NCBI GenBank assembly: GCA_029266495.1
Contig: JAQSWS010000014.1
Coordinates: 1 to 64,000, forward strand
Direction: 5' to 3'
DNA from: Rariglobus sp.
GTDB taxonomy: Bacteria; Verrucomicrobiota; Verrucomicrobiia; Opitutales; Opitutaceae
Length of the DNA stretch: 64,000 nucleotides
Made by a program: the position numbers and the translations under genes. The notes beneath the pieces are model-generated. The model had not been told where the DNA came from. It saw nothing but the letters and a program-made list of their open reading frames with translations, and did no database searches. This document shows positions 43,633 through 51,881 of the stretch, piece after piece (position 1 is the first letter of the stretch; each line of letters opens with the position of its first letter).

Positions 43633-44038
43633 TATCCTCCTCGCCCGCCATGGTGCGGCGGAACCCCGCCTTGATGTTTTGCGCGCCACGGTCCTGGCCC
43701 GTGTCGAACCGACGTTGAATCGACGCGCCTCGTTGCTGACTACATTGCGCGCGGTCTGGCGTGAGCTGGTCGTGCCCTGCCGTCCTGTCTGGATGACGCT
43801 TGCCGCCGTGTGGGCGGTGTTGCTCGTGCTCAATGGCACCGGCCGTTCTCGCGGAGAAGCCCCGGTGTTCTCCGCGAACGAAATCACCGCAGCCATGACG
43901 CAGTGGGTCGAGCGGCGGCGCGTGCTTGCGGAGCTGGCGGCCCCCGCCGCCACGCCTGCGCGGAAGCCGCCCGAGGCGGGGATTCCGGGCCATTCGCATC
44001 TGCCGTCCGTCACGGCGACCACCCGCAGTGCGTGCTAA
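43616..44038 (+). CDS. Small single-pass membrane protein, possible anti-sigma factor
   Basis: 140 aa, overlapping the sigma-factor gene by 17 bases. One hydrophobic helix (about 58-74, 'VWMTLAAVWAVLLVLNG') divides a basic N-terminal part from a Pro/Ala-rich C-terminal part. Genes that overlap an ECF sigma factor and encode a single-pass membrane protein are often its anti-sigma factor, but the zinc-finger motif (HxxxCxxC) is absent. The assignment rests on position and topology only. Confidence 0.6.
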   Translation: MPSPRDILLARHGAAEPRLDVLRATVLARVEPTLNRRASLLTTLRAVWRELVVPCRPVWMTLAAVWAVLLVLNGTGRSRGEAPVFSANEITAAMTQWVERRRVLAELAAPAATPARKPPEAGIPGHSHLPSVTATTRSAC

Positions 44039-44050
44039 TCACCGTTTTTT

Positions 44051-45529
44051 ATGAACAACCCCGTGCGTCCCTCGTTTCCCCGTCGTTTTTTCAGGTGGCT
44101 TTTGAGCTGGCGCAATGCCCGCCGGGCGCTCATTGCCGCCGCATGCCTGGTCACGTTCATCGTGGCGGTGTTTGTGGTCGAGGGCTGGCGCGGGCGCCGT
44201 GCCTGGGCCGAGGTGAATGAGCTGGCGCGCAGCCGCGGCGAGGTGCTTTCCATAGCGCCACTCGTGCCCCCGCCGGTCCCGGCGGACGAGAACTTTGCCG
44301 CCGCGCCGGTGATCGCGGCGCTATTCAGTTCCGATGCAAATATCGCCCAGGCGGCGGCGGAGCGCTGGACGCTGCCCCAGCCGGCCGATGGCAAAAAGGA
44401 GCCCGGCTTCGGCCTGCAGAAAGACCCGGGTGTCAGCGTGCTCGATGCCTGGCGTGCGTATCTGGGCACGGATGACGTGCTGGCCTCCCTGGACCGTTAT
44501 GCCGCGGACATTGATGAAATCTCGGCTGCCGCGCTGCGGCCGCATGCGCGGTTTCCCATTCGGTATGAAGATGGCTTCGCGGCCAGCCTGCCTCACGTCG
44601 GACCGATTCAGAAGATCTCTCGAATCATTCGTTTACGGGCGGAGGCGCGGCTTGAGCGCGGGCTTGAGCCCGGGCTGGCGCGCGAGGCGGCAGGTGACCT
44701 GGCCACCCTGTTGCGGCTGGCCAGGCTGGTGAACGAAGAACCGACGCTCATCAGCCAGCTCGTGGCGCGATCCATCGTCGTCCAGGCCATGCCGCTCGTG
44801 GGAGCAGGACTTGCGACTGGCGCATGGTCGGACGCGGACCTGGCGTTGCTTGAAGTGGAGCTGGCGCGATTGGATCTGGTGCGTTCCGGCTGGCGCTCGT
44901 TGCGGGGTGAACTCGCGGGGGTTTCGACGATATTCATGCAGTTTGTCCGCGAGCCTGAGGTGATCGGCACCGCAGTAGCGATGGTGGGTTCCGCTCCCAG
45001 TGTCGCCTCCCGTGTGGTGCCCCAATGCATTCCATCCGGGTGGATCTATCAGAACGCCACGCGGGTCGCCCACCTGTATCTGGATGAGATTCTGCCGGCC
45101 TATGACGAGAAGTCTCGCCGTGTTGATTTCGCGCGGCTCCAGGCGCTGGATGAGAGGATGCGGACGAACCGTGGCAGGTCGCCGTATCGTGTGCTGGCCG
45201 ACATGCTCATGCCGGCGATGCAGAACTTGGGCGCCAACTTCGCCGCGGGGCAGACGCAGGTGGACTTCGCGCGGATCGCGATCGAGCTCGAGCGCTGGAA
45301 GAATACCCACGGCACGTATCCGCAAACGCTGGCGGAGCTGCCGGCGACCGTGGCCGGGCTGCGTGATTATGCGACGGGCGAAGCGCTTCGTTACCGGCGC
45401 AACGACGACGGGACCTACCTTCTTTATGCGACGGGCGCCGACGCGGTGGATGACGGCGGGTCCGCGCCGAAAGGCAGCGGCTCCAACGCCCATGCGACCA
45501 AGGGCGATTGGGTGTGGCTGCCGCGTTGA
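44051..45529 (+). CDS. Hypothetical membrane-anchored protein of the sigma-factor operon
   Basis: 492 aa. A basic leader and one membrane helix (about 27-45) anchor a large, mostly helical periplasmic domain. The C-terminal segment 'LERWKNTHGTYPQTLAELP', followed by 'LRYRRNDDGTYLLYATG', occurs in many uncharacterised Verrucomicrobiota/Planctomycetota proteins and recalls the end of pseudopilins. It starts 12 bases after the small membrane protein and likely belongs to the sigma regulon. Function unknown. Confidence 0.7.
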   Translation: MNNPVRPSFPRRFFRWLLSWRNARRALIAAACLVTFIVAVFVVEGWRGRRAWAEVNELARSRGEVLSIAPLVPPPVPADENFAAAPVIAALFSSDANIAQAAAERWTLPQPADGKKEPGFGLQKDPGVSVLDAWRAYLGTDDVLASLDRYAADIDEISAAALRPHARFPIRYEDGFAASLPHVGPIQKISRIIRLRAEARLERGLEPGLAREAAGDLATLLRLARLVNEEPTLISQLVARSIVVQAMPLVGAGLATGAWSDADLALLEVELARLDLVRSGWRSLRGELAGVSTIFMQFVREPEVIGTAVAMVGSAPSVASRVVPQCIPSGWIYQNATRVAHLYLDEILPAYDEKSRRVDFARLQALDERMRTNRGRSPYRVLADMLMPAMQNLGANFAAGQTQVDFARIAIELERWKNTHGTYPQTLAELPATVAGLRDYATGEALRYRRNDDGTYLLYATGADAVDDGGSAPKGSGSNAHATKGDWVWLPR

Positions 45530-45546
45530 TCACTCCAGAGGACATA

Positions 45547-45562
45547 TGCTAAAAAATTAGCA
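45547..45562. promoter_or_regulatory. BlaI-type operator, distal box
   Basis: Palindrome TGCTAA-AAAA-TTAGCA. The same half sites occur in the proximal box 46 bases downstream (centre to centre). It lies upstream of the -35 of the blaI-like gene. Confidence 0.75.
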
Positions 45563-45570
45563 CGTCAGGA

Positions 45571-45598
45571 TTGACATGGTCCGTGGCTGGTGTGCTAA
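45571..45598 (+). promoter_or_regulatory. Promoter of the BlaI/BlaR1 pair
   Basis: A perfect TTGACA (45571-45576) is 16 bases from TGCTAA (45593-45598), which takes the -10 place and is also the left half of the proximal operator. A start about 7 bases on would fall at or just before the ATG at 45608. Confidence 0.55.
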
Positions 45599-45608
45599 GA
45601 AATTAGCA
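45593..45608. promoter_or_regulatory. BlaI-type operator, proximal box over the start codon
   Basis: Palindrome TGCTAA-GAAA-TTAGCA, whose last base is the A of the blaI-like ATG. A bound repressor would cover the -10 and start site, which fits tight autoregulation. Confidence 0.75.
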
Positions 45609-45988
45609 TGAAACCGAAGCCCGATCATCTTAGCCGGAGGGAGCGTCAGATCATGGACATCATTTACAGGCGCGGGGAGGCGACGGCGGCGGACGTGCAG
45701 GCGGCGCTGCCCGACGCTCCGGGCTACTCGGCCGTCCGCGCTCTGTTGCGTATCCTCGAGGACAAGGGCGTCTTGAAACACCGGGAGGAGGGGCCGCGCT
45801 ATGTTTATCTGCCCACGCAGGCTCCCGAGCAGGCGCGGCGGTCGGCATTGAAACGGGTTGTGAGCACGTTTTTCGAGGGGTCGTTGGTCAGCGCGGTCGC
45901 CGCGCTGGTGGATTCGGCCGACGACAAGCTTGACCCCGAGGAGCTGCGCCGCCTCGAGGCGATCATCAAGAAAGCCAAGTCCAAGTAA
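45608..45988 (+). CDS. BlaI/MecI/CopY family repressor
   Basis: 126 aa. The start 'MKPKPDHLSRRERQIMDIIY' and the winged helix 'GEATAADVQAAL...YSAVRALLRILEDKGVL' (ellipsis mine) are standard BlaI. In this family the repressor binds as a dimer to palindromes and is cut at the N-terminal/C-terminal junction by the partner protease. Two matching palindromes sit upstream, one over the start codon. The M56 protease gene follows after 24 bases. Nothing here points to a beta-lactamase; the pair probably senses another envelope stress. Confidence 0.93.
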   Translation: MKPKPDHLSRRERQIMDIIYRRGEATAADVQAALPDAPGYSAVRALLRILEDKGVLKHREEGPRYVYLPTQAPEQARRSALKRVVSTFFEGSLVSAVAALVDSADDKLDPEELRRLEAIIKKAKSK

Positions 45989-46012
45989 CCGATTTTACCG
46001 CACGTTTATCCC

Positions 46013-47800
46013 ATGAATCTTTCAAGTCACCTCCCCCTGTTCGTCGATTTGATGCTGAAAAGCGCCGTGGTGCTGGTGTTGGCCCTGCTGGCCGCGCGGA
46101 TGTGGGGCCGCGCTTCCGCGGCCAACCGTCACATGATCTGGCTGGCGGCGTTCGGGGCGCTGTTGGTGCTGCCGCTGACGGTGACTCTGCTTCCGGACGA
46201 AGGCGTGCGCTCTGTCGATGCGGGGGCCATGCTGGTGCTCAAGGTTCCGGCTGGGCCGGTGATGACGGGCGTCTTGGGACTGCCGCCGCCAGTTGTCGCG
46301 CCAGCATCACAACCGGTCGCGAAGCGCGTCTGGTCCGTGCCCGTGTGGCGCGATGGACTGGTGCTCGTCTGGCTGGGCGGAGTGGCGGCGCTTCTCGGCT
46401 GGCGGATGGTCGGGGCGGTGCGGCTGCGGTTGCTGAGGCAGAGGGGCGCACTGGTCTGCGACACGCGGATCATGGAGTGGTGCGAGCGGATCGCTGCCGA
46501 CCACAAAATCAGGCGGACAGTGGAACTGCGCGTATCCGATGAATGCCACGTGGCGATGACGTGGGGGACGCTGCGGCCGGTCGTGATGCTGCCGGTGGCA
46601 GCATTCGCGTGGACGGATGAACGGCTTGGGTTGGTATTGCACCACGAACTCGCTCACGTGCGCCGGGGCGATTGCCTCGCGCGATTTTTCAGTCAGGTGG
46701 CGTGTGCGTTTTATTGGCCGAATCCATTGGTATGGCTGGCGGCGCGCCGGGCGCGGCTCGCCCAGGAACAGGCGTGCGATGATCGGGTGCTCGCGGCGGG
46801 TGTGGGTGCCGAGGCCTATGCGATGGAACTGGTGGCCGCCGTGCGCGACTTGAACGGCCGGAGTTGGTTCGGCGGAGCGGTGGCGATGGCGGAACCTTCG
46901 ACGTTGGAGAGCCGCGTGCTCGGCATTGTTGGCGAGGGGCGTGACCGGTGTGCGTTGCGCGGCTTGACGATTGCCGCGGCTTCGGTGTGCGCGGCGCTCG
47001 CGCTGGTTGGGTGTTCACAAGTGACAGTGAGGGACGAACCCAAGCCGGCGGGGACGACTGAAAGGGGCGAGTCGGTGGAGATCCGAAGCTGGTTCGTCGA
47101 GTTCAGGGACGAGGAGCCGGGGACGAAGGAGGCGATGGCGTTTTTGGACGGCGCCAGCCGGAAGGGATCGGATACGGCGGTAGTCGCAGGTGTTCTGACG
47201 GAAGCGCAGGCCGCGGTCGCGATCAAGCGGCTCGCCGGGCTTCATGGCGCCGATTTATTGAGCACGCCAGCAGTCAGCGTGCGCGCGGGCAGCCCGGCGA
47301 GGATCCAAGTAGGCCAGGAGTTCCGTTATCCAACCCACTGGGAAAAGGATCCGGCAGGCCGTGAGTGGATTGCTTCGGCATTCCAGACGCGGAACATGGG
47401 CGTGGAGATGGAGGTGGTGCCACGGATGAACGAGGATGGATCCATCGACCTCGATATGAATCCCCAGATCACCGGGTTTGAGGGTTTCATCGAACAGGAG
47501 ATGCGGGATGTCGCCCCCGGGAAGGATAATGCATCGAACGATGAGGAAAAAACCGAGGTGTCGTGGCCGAAGGTGAAGATGCCGTTATTCAGGACGCACG
47601 CGGTGCAGGCAGCGGTTGCGCGGCTGGCGCCCGGGCAGATGGTCGTGCTCCGCTGCGGCACACGGATGGAGAACGTGAGGGATACCACGACCACGTTGCA
47701 GGGAAAGGTGTCGGCGGATCAGCTTAGCTTGAGGCCTGTTTCCTTGCTGGTGTTTGTATCGGCGAAGATCGTTTCCTCCACGGGTGAGGCAATCCCGTGA
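46013..47800 (+). CDS. BlaR1-like M56 metalloprotease with C-terminal secretin-homology domain
   Basis: 595 aa. Membrane helices lie near 14-32, 41-60 and 113-131. The zinc protease motif is HHELAHVRRGD (210-220), with a further 'QEQACDDRVLA'. A fourth helix (about 325-340) crosses back. The domain after it (350-595) is not the penicillin-binding domain of BlaR1. It has 'LLSTPAVSVRAGSPARIQVG', 'EFRYPTHWEKDP', 'GVEMEVVPRMNEDGS', 'ITGFEGFIEQ' and 'GQMVVLRCG', as in secretin beta domains. It should sense a periplasmic signal with this domain and cleave the BlaI-type repressor. Confidence 0.87.
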   Translation: MNLSSHLPLFVDLMLKSAVVLVLALLAARMWGRASAANRHMIWLAAFGALLVLPLTVTLLPDEGVRSVDAGAMLVLKVPAGPVMTGVLGLPPPVVAPASQPVAKRVWSVPVWRDGLVLVWLGGVAALLGWRMVGAVRLRLLRQRGALVCDTRIMEWCERIAADHKIRRTVELRVSDECHVAMTWGTLRPVVMLPVAAFAWTDERLGLVLHHELAHVRRGDCLARFFSQVACAFYWPNPLVWLAARRARLAQEQACDDRVLAAGVGAEAYAMELVAAVRDLNGRSWFGGAVAMAEPSTLESRVLGIVGEGRDRCALRGLTIAAASVCAALALVGCSQVTVRDEPKPAGTTERGESVEIRSWFVEFRDEEPGTKEAMAFLDGASRKGSDTAVVAGVLTEAQAAVAIKRLAGLHGADLLSTPAVSVRAGSPARIQVGQEFRYPTHWEKDPAGREWIASAFQTRNMGVEMEVVPRMNEDGSIDLDMNPQITGFEGFIEQEMRDVAPGKDNASNDEEKTEVSWPKVKMPLFRTHAVQAAVARLAPGQMVVLRCGTRMENVRDTTTTLQGKVSADQLSLRPVSLLVFVSAKIVSSTGEAIP

Positions 47801-47807
47801 TGACGGA

Positions 47808-48026
47808 TTAAGCGGTCTTCTCGTTCGAGAAGACCTGCTGCACGTCGTCGTGGTGCAGGAACTCACCGGCGCGGTCGTCGGTGGTGATGACGTCGTCTGC
47901 GCCGGCCTGCTGGCGTTTGACCTTAGGCCATTTGTTAATGGCCAGCCATGGGCGGAGAGGAGGACGGATGGACCGGAGGACAGGAAGCCGGAGAATGGAA
48001 GGGCGGGGGCGCCGGATTTCCGTCAT
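47808..48026 (-). CDS. Possible small protein downstream of yidC
   Basis: 72 codons from an ATG at 48026, 26 bases after the yidC stop. The last 43 residues ('INKWPKVKRQQAGADDV', then acidic 'GEFLHHDDVQQVFSNEKTA') look like real protein by composition and codon use. The first 28 are Arg/Pro-rich and overlap a 7-bp hairpin (GCCGGAT/ATCCGGC, 48012-48032), so a shorter form with a non-ATG start is possible. No family known. Confidence 0.35.
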   Translation of the reverse strand: MTEIRRPRPSILRLPVLRSIRPPLRPWLAINKWPKVKRQQAGADDVITTDDRAGEFLHHDDVQQVFSNEKTA

Positions 48027-48052
48027 CCGGCTTCCGCCCTCCGGCCGTCCGT

Positions 48053-49867
48053 TTAGTTCTTCTTCGGGGGCGTGACGTTCTTGATCTTTTTGCCGCCTTT
48101 GCCGGTGCCACTGGGGACGCCGAGCGGGGTGGGGGTGGGATCGGTCTTGGTGTATTTGTTCACCACGATCTGCTGGCCGATGGTGAAGAGGCCGTTGATC
48201 GTCGAGTAGAGGGCGAGCGCGCAGGAGAAGTTGTAGCAGATCGCCGTGAAGAAGAACGGCATGAACTTGAAGATCTTCGCCTGCATGTTGTCCGTCGTGG
48301 GCGACGGGGTGAGCTTCATCTGGAAATACATGGTCACGCCCATGAGCAGCGGCATGATGTTCAGGGGGAGCCCGAAGATGCGCATCACGGTGTCCGGCGC
48401 GGAGAGGTCCTTCGCCCAGAGGAAGCCCTGGAACCGCAGCTCGGCGGTGCCCTGAAGCATCGTGAAGAAGCCGATGAAGAGCGGGATTGTAATGAGAATC
48501 GGGATACAGCCGCCGGCCGGGTTCACCTTGTGCTCCTTGAAGAGCTCCATGGTGGCCTGGTTCATCTTCTGGGGGTTGTCCTTGTATTTCTCGCGCACGG
48601 CCTGCATGAGCGGCTGGAGCTTCTGCATGCGCTTGGCGGACTTTGACGCGGCGAGCGTGAAGGGCAGTGAGATGACCTTGAGGAGGATCGTCATCAGGAT
48701 GATCGCGATGCCCCAGTTGCCCACGAAGTCGTAGGTCCACTTCATCAGCTTGTTGAGGGTGGGGGCGACGATGCCGCTGAGGAAAATTTTCCCCATGCCC
48801 TGGCTGAACTGCATGATCAGGTCTTCACGATGGCCGAAGGTGTCGAGGCGGGTGTATTCCTTCGGGCCGACGTAGAGTTCGCCGGCAAGGAGGGTGGAGG
48901 CCGAGGGGGCAAGGGCGGGGAGATCGAAGCGCGAGGCGGCGGTCAGGCCGATCGTCTCTTGCGTGGAGCCGGGGAGCGGGGGCAGTTTGATGAGGCGGAC
49001 GAACACGCCGACGCCGGGATTCTCGGGGGTGAAGATGCTGGCGAAAAACTGGTTTTTGACCGAGGCCCACACGGTTTTTTCCGTGCGTTCGAGGTAGGGC
49101 AGGTCGGCGCGATTGCCGACGCCGACGGAGCTCAGCACGCCGCCGCCCTGGAGATCGCTGCGATCGACGAAATGAGCGTCCTCGCCGTCATAAGTCGCAA
49201 CATTGAGATACTGGCCGGCGTCGTTGCCATCGATGAGGCTGGTGGTGCCGAGATTGATCGTCGTGCGGGGGAGCGCCGTGGTCTCTCCGGTGAGGTTGCG
49301 AAACGTGGTTTCGTGACGGATGCGATAGGGATCGCCCGTGGTGTCGCCGGGGGCGCGCAGCACATAACGGCGGGTGACTTCGAGGCGGTTTTCAAACACC
49401 GCGCGGTAGATCACCTCGGTGGCGGTGGCGCTGACCAGCGTGAAGCGCGTGCGGTGATCGAGACCGGGGAAATCGTTGAAGGAGAGGATCGGCGCGGCGT
49501 GGAGGCGATTGAAGACGAAGGGCTCGGGGTTTCCCTGGGTGGCCGCGTAGTTTTTGAAGGCGACATCGCGGATCGCGCCGCCGAAATCGGTGAGGCGCAG
49601 TTCAACATGATCGTTGGCGAGCGTGGTGATGGTGGCGTCGGCGTTTTCACCGACGAGTGCGGCAAACGTGGCGCTGGGGGCGGCGGGCGCGGGCGGTGCG
49701 CTGATCGTTGCGGTGCCGGCGGGCTGGCCTTCGACCGCCGGAGTGGCAGGCGTTGAGGCGGGAGTCGCGGCCGGAGGGGCGACGGGCTCCGGACGCGGGG
49801 CCAGATAGAGGCTGGCAAACCCGACGAGCAGGAGGAGGACGCCGATGGTCGTGTTCTTTTTATCCAT
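48053..49867 (-). CDS. yidC: Membrane protein insertase YidC
   Basis: 604 aa. An N-terminal helix (6-25) and Pro/Ala-rich linker lead to a large periplasmic beta domain (about 60-370). The conserved insertase core then has 'YDFVGNWGIAIILMTILLKV', 'KSAKRMQKLQPLMQAVREKY' and 'NPAGGCIPILITIPLFIGFF', with a Lys-rich tail. YidC inserts and folds inner-membrane proteins with or without SecYEG. It is last in the conserved rpmH-rnpA-yidD-yidC order. Confidence 0.97.
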   Translation of the reverse strand: MDKKNTTIGVLLLLVGFASLYLAPRPEPVAPPAATPASTPATPAVEGQPAGTATISAPPAPAAPSATFAALVGENADATITTLANDHVELRLTDFGGAIRDVAFKNYAATQGNPEPFVFNRLHAAPILSFNDFPGLDHRTRFTLVSATATEVIYRAVFENRLEVTRRYVLRAPGDTTGDPYRIRHETTFRNLTGETTALPRTTINLGTTSLIDGNDAGQYLNVATYDGEDAHFVDRSDLQGGGVLSSVGVGNRADLPYLERTEKTVWASVKNQFFASIFTPENPGVGVFVRLIKLPPLPGSTQETIGLTAASRFDLPALAPSASTLLAGELYVGPKEYTRLDTFGHREDLIMQFSQGMGKIFLSGIVAPTLNKLMKWTYDFVGNWGIAIILMTILLKVISLPFTLAASKSAKRMQKLQPLMQAVREKYKDNPQKMNQATMELFKEHKVNPAGGCIPILITIPLFIGFFTMLQGTAELRFQGFLWAKDLSAPDTVMRIFGLPLNIMPLLMGVTMYFQMKLTPSPTTDNMQAKIFKFMPFFFTAICYNFSCALALYSTINGLFTIGQQIVVNKYTKTDPTPTPLGVPSGTGKGGKKIKNVTPPKKN

Positions 49868-49909
49868 GAAAATAGGTGAGGAGCGGTGGTCGAACGAACG
49901 AAGGGAAAA

Positions 49910-50221
49910 TCAGCCGCGCAGGCAGACGGGGCGGGTGGAGCGGCGGGCGGGGGGCACGGGATCGAACCCGCCCGGGTGAAGCGGTGTGCAGCGGAGCAGC
50001 CGGCGGGCCGAAAGCCAGACGCCGTGCAAGGCGCCGTGCGTGCGGACCGCCTCGGCCGTGTAATGCGAGCAGGTGGGATGGAAGCGGCAGGCGCAAGCGG
50101 GCCCGAAAACCGCGGGAATCGCGGGCGACAGCGTATGCTGATAAACCCACACAAGGCCGAGCAGCACCCTCGCCGGGAGGCGCAGGATGAAGATGATCGG
50201 CTTGGGCAGGCGGGAGGACAT
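49910..50221 (-). CDS. yidD: Membrane protein insertion efficiency factor YidD
   Basis: 103 aa. An amphipathic N-terminal helix is followed by '[20 protein letters not shown]', '[18 protein letters not shown]' and 'HPGGFDPVP', the family fingerprint with its cysteines. YidD assists membrane protein insertion next to YidC. Its ATG overlaps the rnpA stop by one base (TGATG). Confidence 0.95.
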   Translation of the reverse strand: MSSRLPKPIIFILRLPARVLLGLVWVYQHTLSPAIPAVFGPACACRFHPTCSHYTAEAVRTHGALHGVWLSARRLLRCTPLHPGGFDPVPPARRSTRPVCLRG

Positions 50222-50673
50222 CAGGTTTGGGCGGACGGGAAAAGTTTGCGACAGGCGTCCGTGAATCTTTGTTCGATCTCGCGATACTCAAGCCGATTGA
50301 GCGAGCTGCGGGCGACAAGCAGCACATCGTAACCGGCGGGAACCCGTTGTTGCTGGTTGCGAAACGCCTCGCGCAGCCGGCGTTTGGCCCGGGCGCGCTG
50401 GATGGCGTTGCCCACGGCGGAGCGGGAGGCCACGACGCCGAGGCGGGCGGGAGACGGTTTTTTTTCGCCGGACTTCGAGGTCAACGTGGGCGCGGAGGCC
50501 GGGTTGGGCACCGGCTCGCCGGCACCGGGTGTTGCGTTTGGCGCAGGCGCGACGGGCCCGGCCTGCCGGGCATACCAAAGCATAAAGGCGCCGCAATCGT
50601 GGCGGCGCCCGTGGGTGCGGACATGCTGGAAATCCAACTGGCGCCGCAGGTGTTGCTCGGCGCGGAAACGCAT
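50221..50673 (-). CDS. rnpA: Ribonuclease P protein component with an internal insertion
   Basis: 150 aa against the usual 110-125. The N-terminal '[15 protein letters not shown]' and C-terminal core '[20 protein letters not shown]' plus 'RRLREAFR' are clear RnpA; the RNR motif here reads RAR. Between them an Ala/Pro-rich, low-complexity segment of about 35 residues (38-73) is inserted at the loop after the first strands. RnpA helps the RNase P RNA mature tRNA 5' ends. Confidence 0.93.
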   Translation of the reverse strand: MRFRAEQHLRRQLDFQHVRTHGRRHDCGAFMLWYARQAGPVAPAPNATPGAGEPVPNPASAPTLTSKSGEKKPSPARLGVVASRSAVGNAIQRARAKRRLREAFRNQQQRVPAGYDVLLVARSSLNRLEYREIEQRFTDACRKLFPSAQT

Positions 50674-50706
50674 GTCGAAATGGAAAGTCGCAAAGCGACC
50701 GCGTCC

Positions 50707-50844
50707 TTAGACGACGGTCAGCCGCTTACGGCCCTTGCGGCGACGGTTGGCGAGGACCTTGCGGCCGCCAACGGTGGCTTTACGGGCAAAGAAACCGATC
50801 TTGCGGGCGCGCTTTTTGCGGTGCGGGCGGAATGTGGGTTGCAT
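50707..50844 (-). CDS. rpmH: 50S ribosomal protein L34
   Basis: 45 aa, beginning [19 protein letters not shown] and ending 'GRKRLTVV'. This is a full-length L34, very basic, and the first gene of the rpmH-rnpA-yidD-yidC operon. The gap to rnpA is 33 bases. A TTGACA hexamer (50897-50892 on the minus strand) may be a -35, but no convincing -10 was found. No dnaA or origin-like boxes are visible upstream. Confidence 0.96.
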   Translation of the reverse strand: MQPTFRPHRKKRARKIGFFARKATVGGRKVLANRRRKGRKRLTVV

Positions 50845-50993
50845 GCTATTAAGTGATTAAGAGGTGACTGAAGTGCCGAACGGGAGGACGGCTGTCAAGG
50901 CGCGGTTTGCCGGGGTCGTGTCCTAATTGGAAAGCCGGCGTTCAGGTCCACCTTGGCCATCAACGTGCATGCGGATGATTTGCCGGGGATGAA

Positions 50994-51881
50994 TCAGGGT
51001 TGGGCTGACGCCTGGAAACTCTCTTCGGCGATGGCTTTTAACGCCAGTGTTTCGGTCCAGCGGTCCGTCAGTTCGACTCTGGCGCCGTCTGCCCCCGGCA
51101 TCGTAAGCGCATAGCCCGAGGAGGGCGGTCCGAGCTCGGGAATGAAGGGAAACAGCGCTCCGGGTAGCGCCTGCCGGCGCCAGTGGCGGAATGTCTCCCT
51201 CCACAGCCATCGGAAGTTTTCCACGTGGAGTTGGTTATAAGGATCGAGCACGGACGCCTGCATGCATTGGCCGTCGGATACCCGCCCGTGCAGGCATGCG
51301 ACCCGGCTGAGGATCGGTTCGAGATCACGTCGCGTGTGCTCAAAGCCGCGGTAGCCCATCTCCTGTCCGCAGTAATAATGGGAAAAATCGCCGTTGAAGC
51401 GCAGCGCCGGCCGGCGGGCGATCGCCCGGGTGGTGCGCCAGATGTCCTGAAACACCGTGGCCCGGTGCGTCTCCGGATACACCGGCAGCCGTCGCCGCCC
51501 GCCCGCGGCGAGCACGGCGTCGATCAACGCATCGATGCCGGCGTCGTCCTCGTTGCCCCATCCTAAATGAACGGTGACGAAGTCGGCCCCCGCATCTGCG
51601 GCGCGCGCGACCACATCATCGGCCTCGGCGGACGTGTTGATGCGACCGGCGGCGGCAAACCGCAGGCCGTGTGCGCGAACGCGAGCCCCGCGTTCGGCGC
51701 CTGCCTGAAGTCCGGCAAAACCGGCGGCACCCAGGCGGTCGAGCATTTCCTCGAAGCTCCACGCGGCGGCGGGCCGGGGCGGCAGCTCCGCCAGCCCCCA
51801 CTCGTTTCCATACACGAGGAGCCTGGGGGGATTTTCTCCCGGTCCTGCGACCGGGGAAGGCACGGGCTGCCGGGCGGTCAC
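50994..51881 (-). CDS. Sugar phosphate isomerase/epimerase-like TIM-barrel protein
   Basis: 295 aa from a GTG at 51881 that overlaps the upstream stop as GTGA. The chain has 'FEEMLDRLGAAGFAGLQAGA', 'DFVTVHLGWGNEDDAG', 'LPVYPETHRATVF' and 'ALRFNGDFSHYYCG', a metal-binding TIM barrel as in the xylose-isomerase-like AP2Ec superfamily. Glu and His in 'PETHR' and Asp in 'NGDFSH' are likely ligands. The frame runs further upstream but that part overlaps the PhyH gene. It works together with PhyH in an unknown catabolic step. Confidence 0.8.
   Translation of the reverse strand: MTARQPVPSPVAGPGENPPRLLVYGNEWGLAELPPRPAAAWSFEEMLDRLGAAGFAGLQAGAERGARVRAHGLRFAAAGRINTSAEADDVVARAADAGADFVTVHLGWGNEDDAGIDALIDAVLAAGGRRRLPVYPETHRATVFQDIWRTTRAIARRPALRFNGDFSHYYCGQEMGYRGFEHTRRDLEPILSRVACLHGRVSDGQCMQASVLDPYNQLHVENFRWLWRETFRHWRRQALPGALFPFIPELGPPSSGYALTMPGADGARVELTDRWTETLALKAIAEESFQASAQP

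Noticed and set aside
49955-49985. Sequence like a tRNA T-arm (GGTTCGATCCC on the minus strand)
   Set aside because: It encodes the conserved HPGGFDPVP of YidD and no acceptor, D- or anticodon arms surround it.
50845-50993. Replication origin next to rpmH
   Set aside because: No cluster of DnaA boxes and no dnaA gene are present; the neighbour is a catabolic gene pair.
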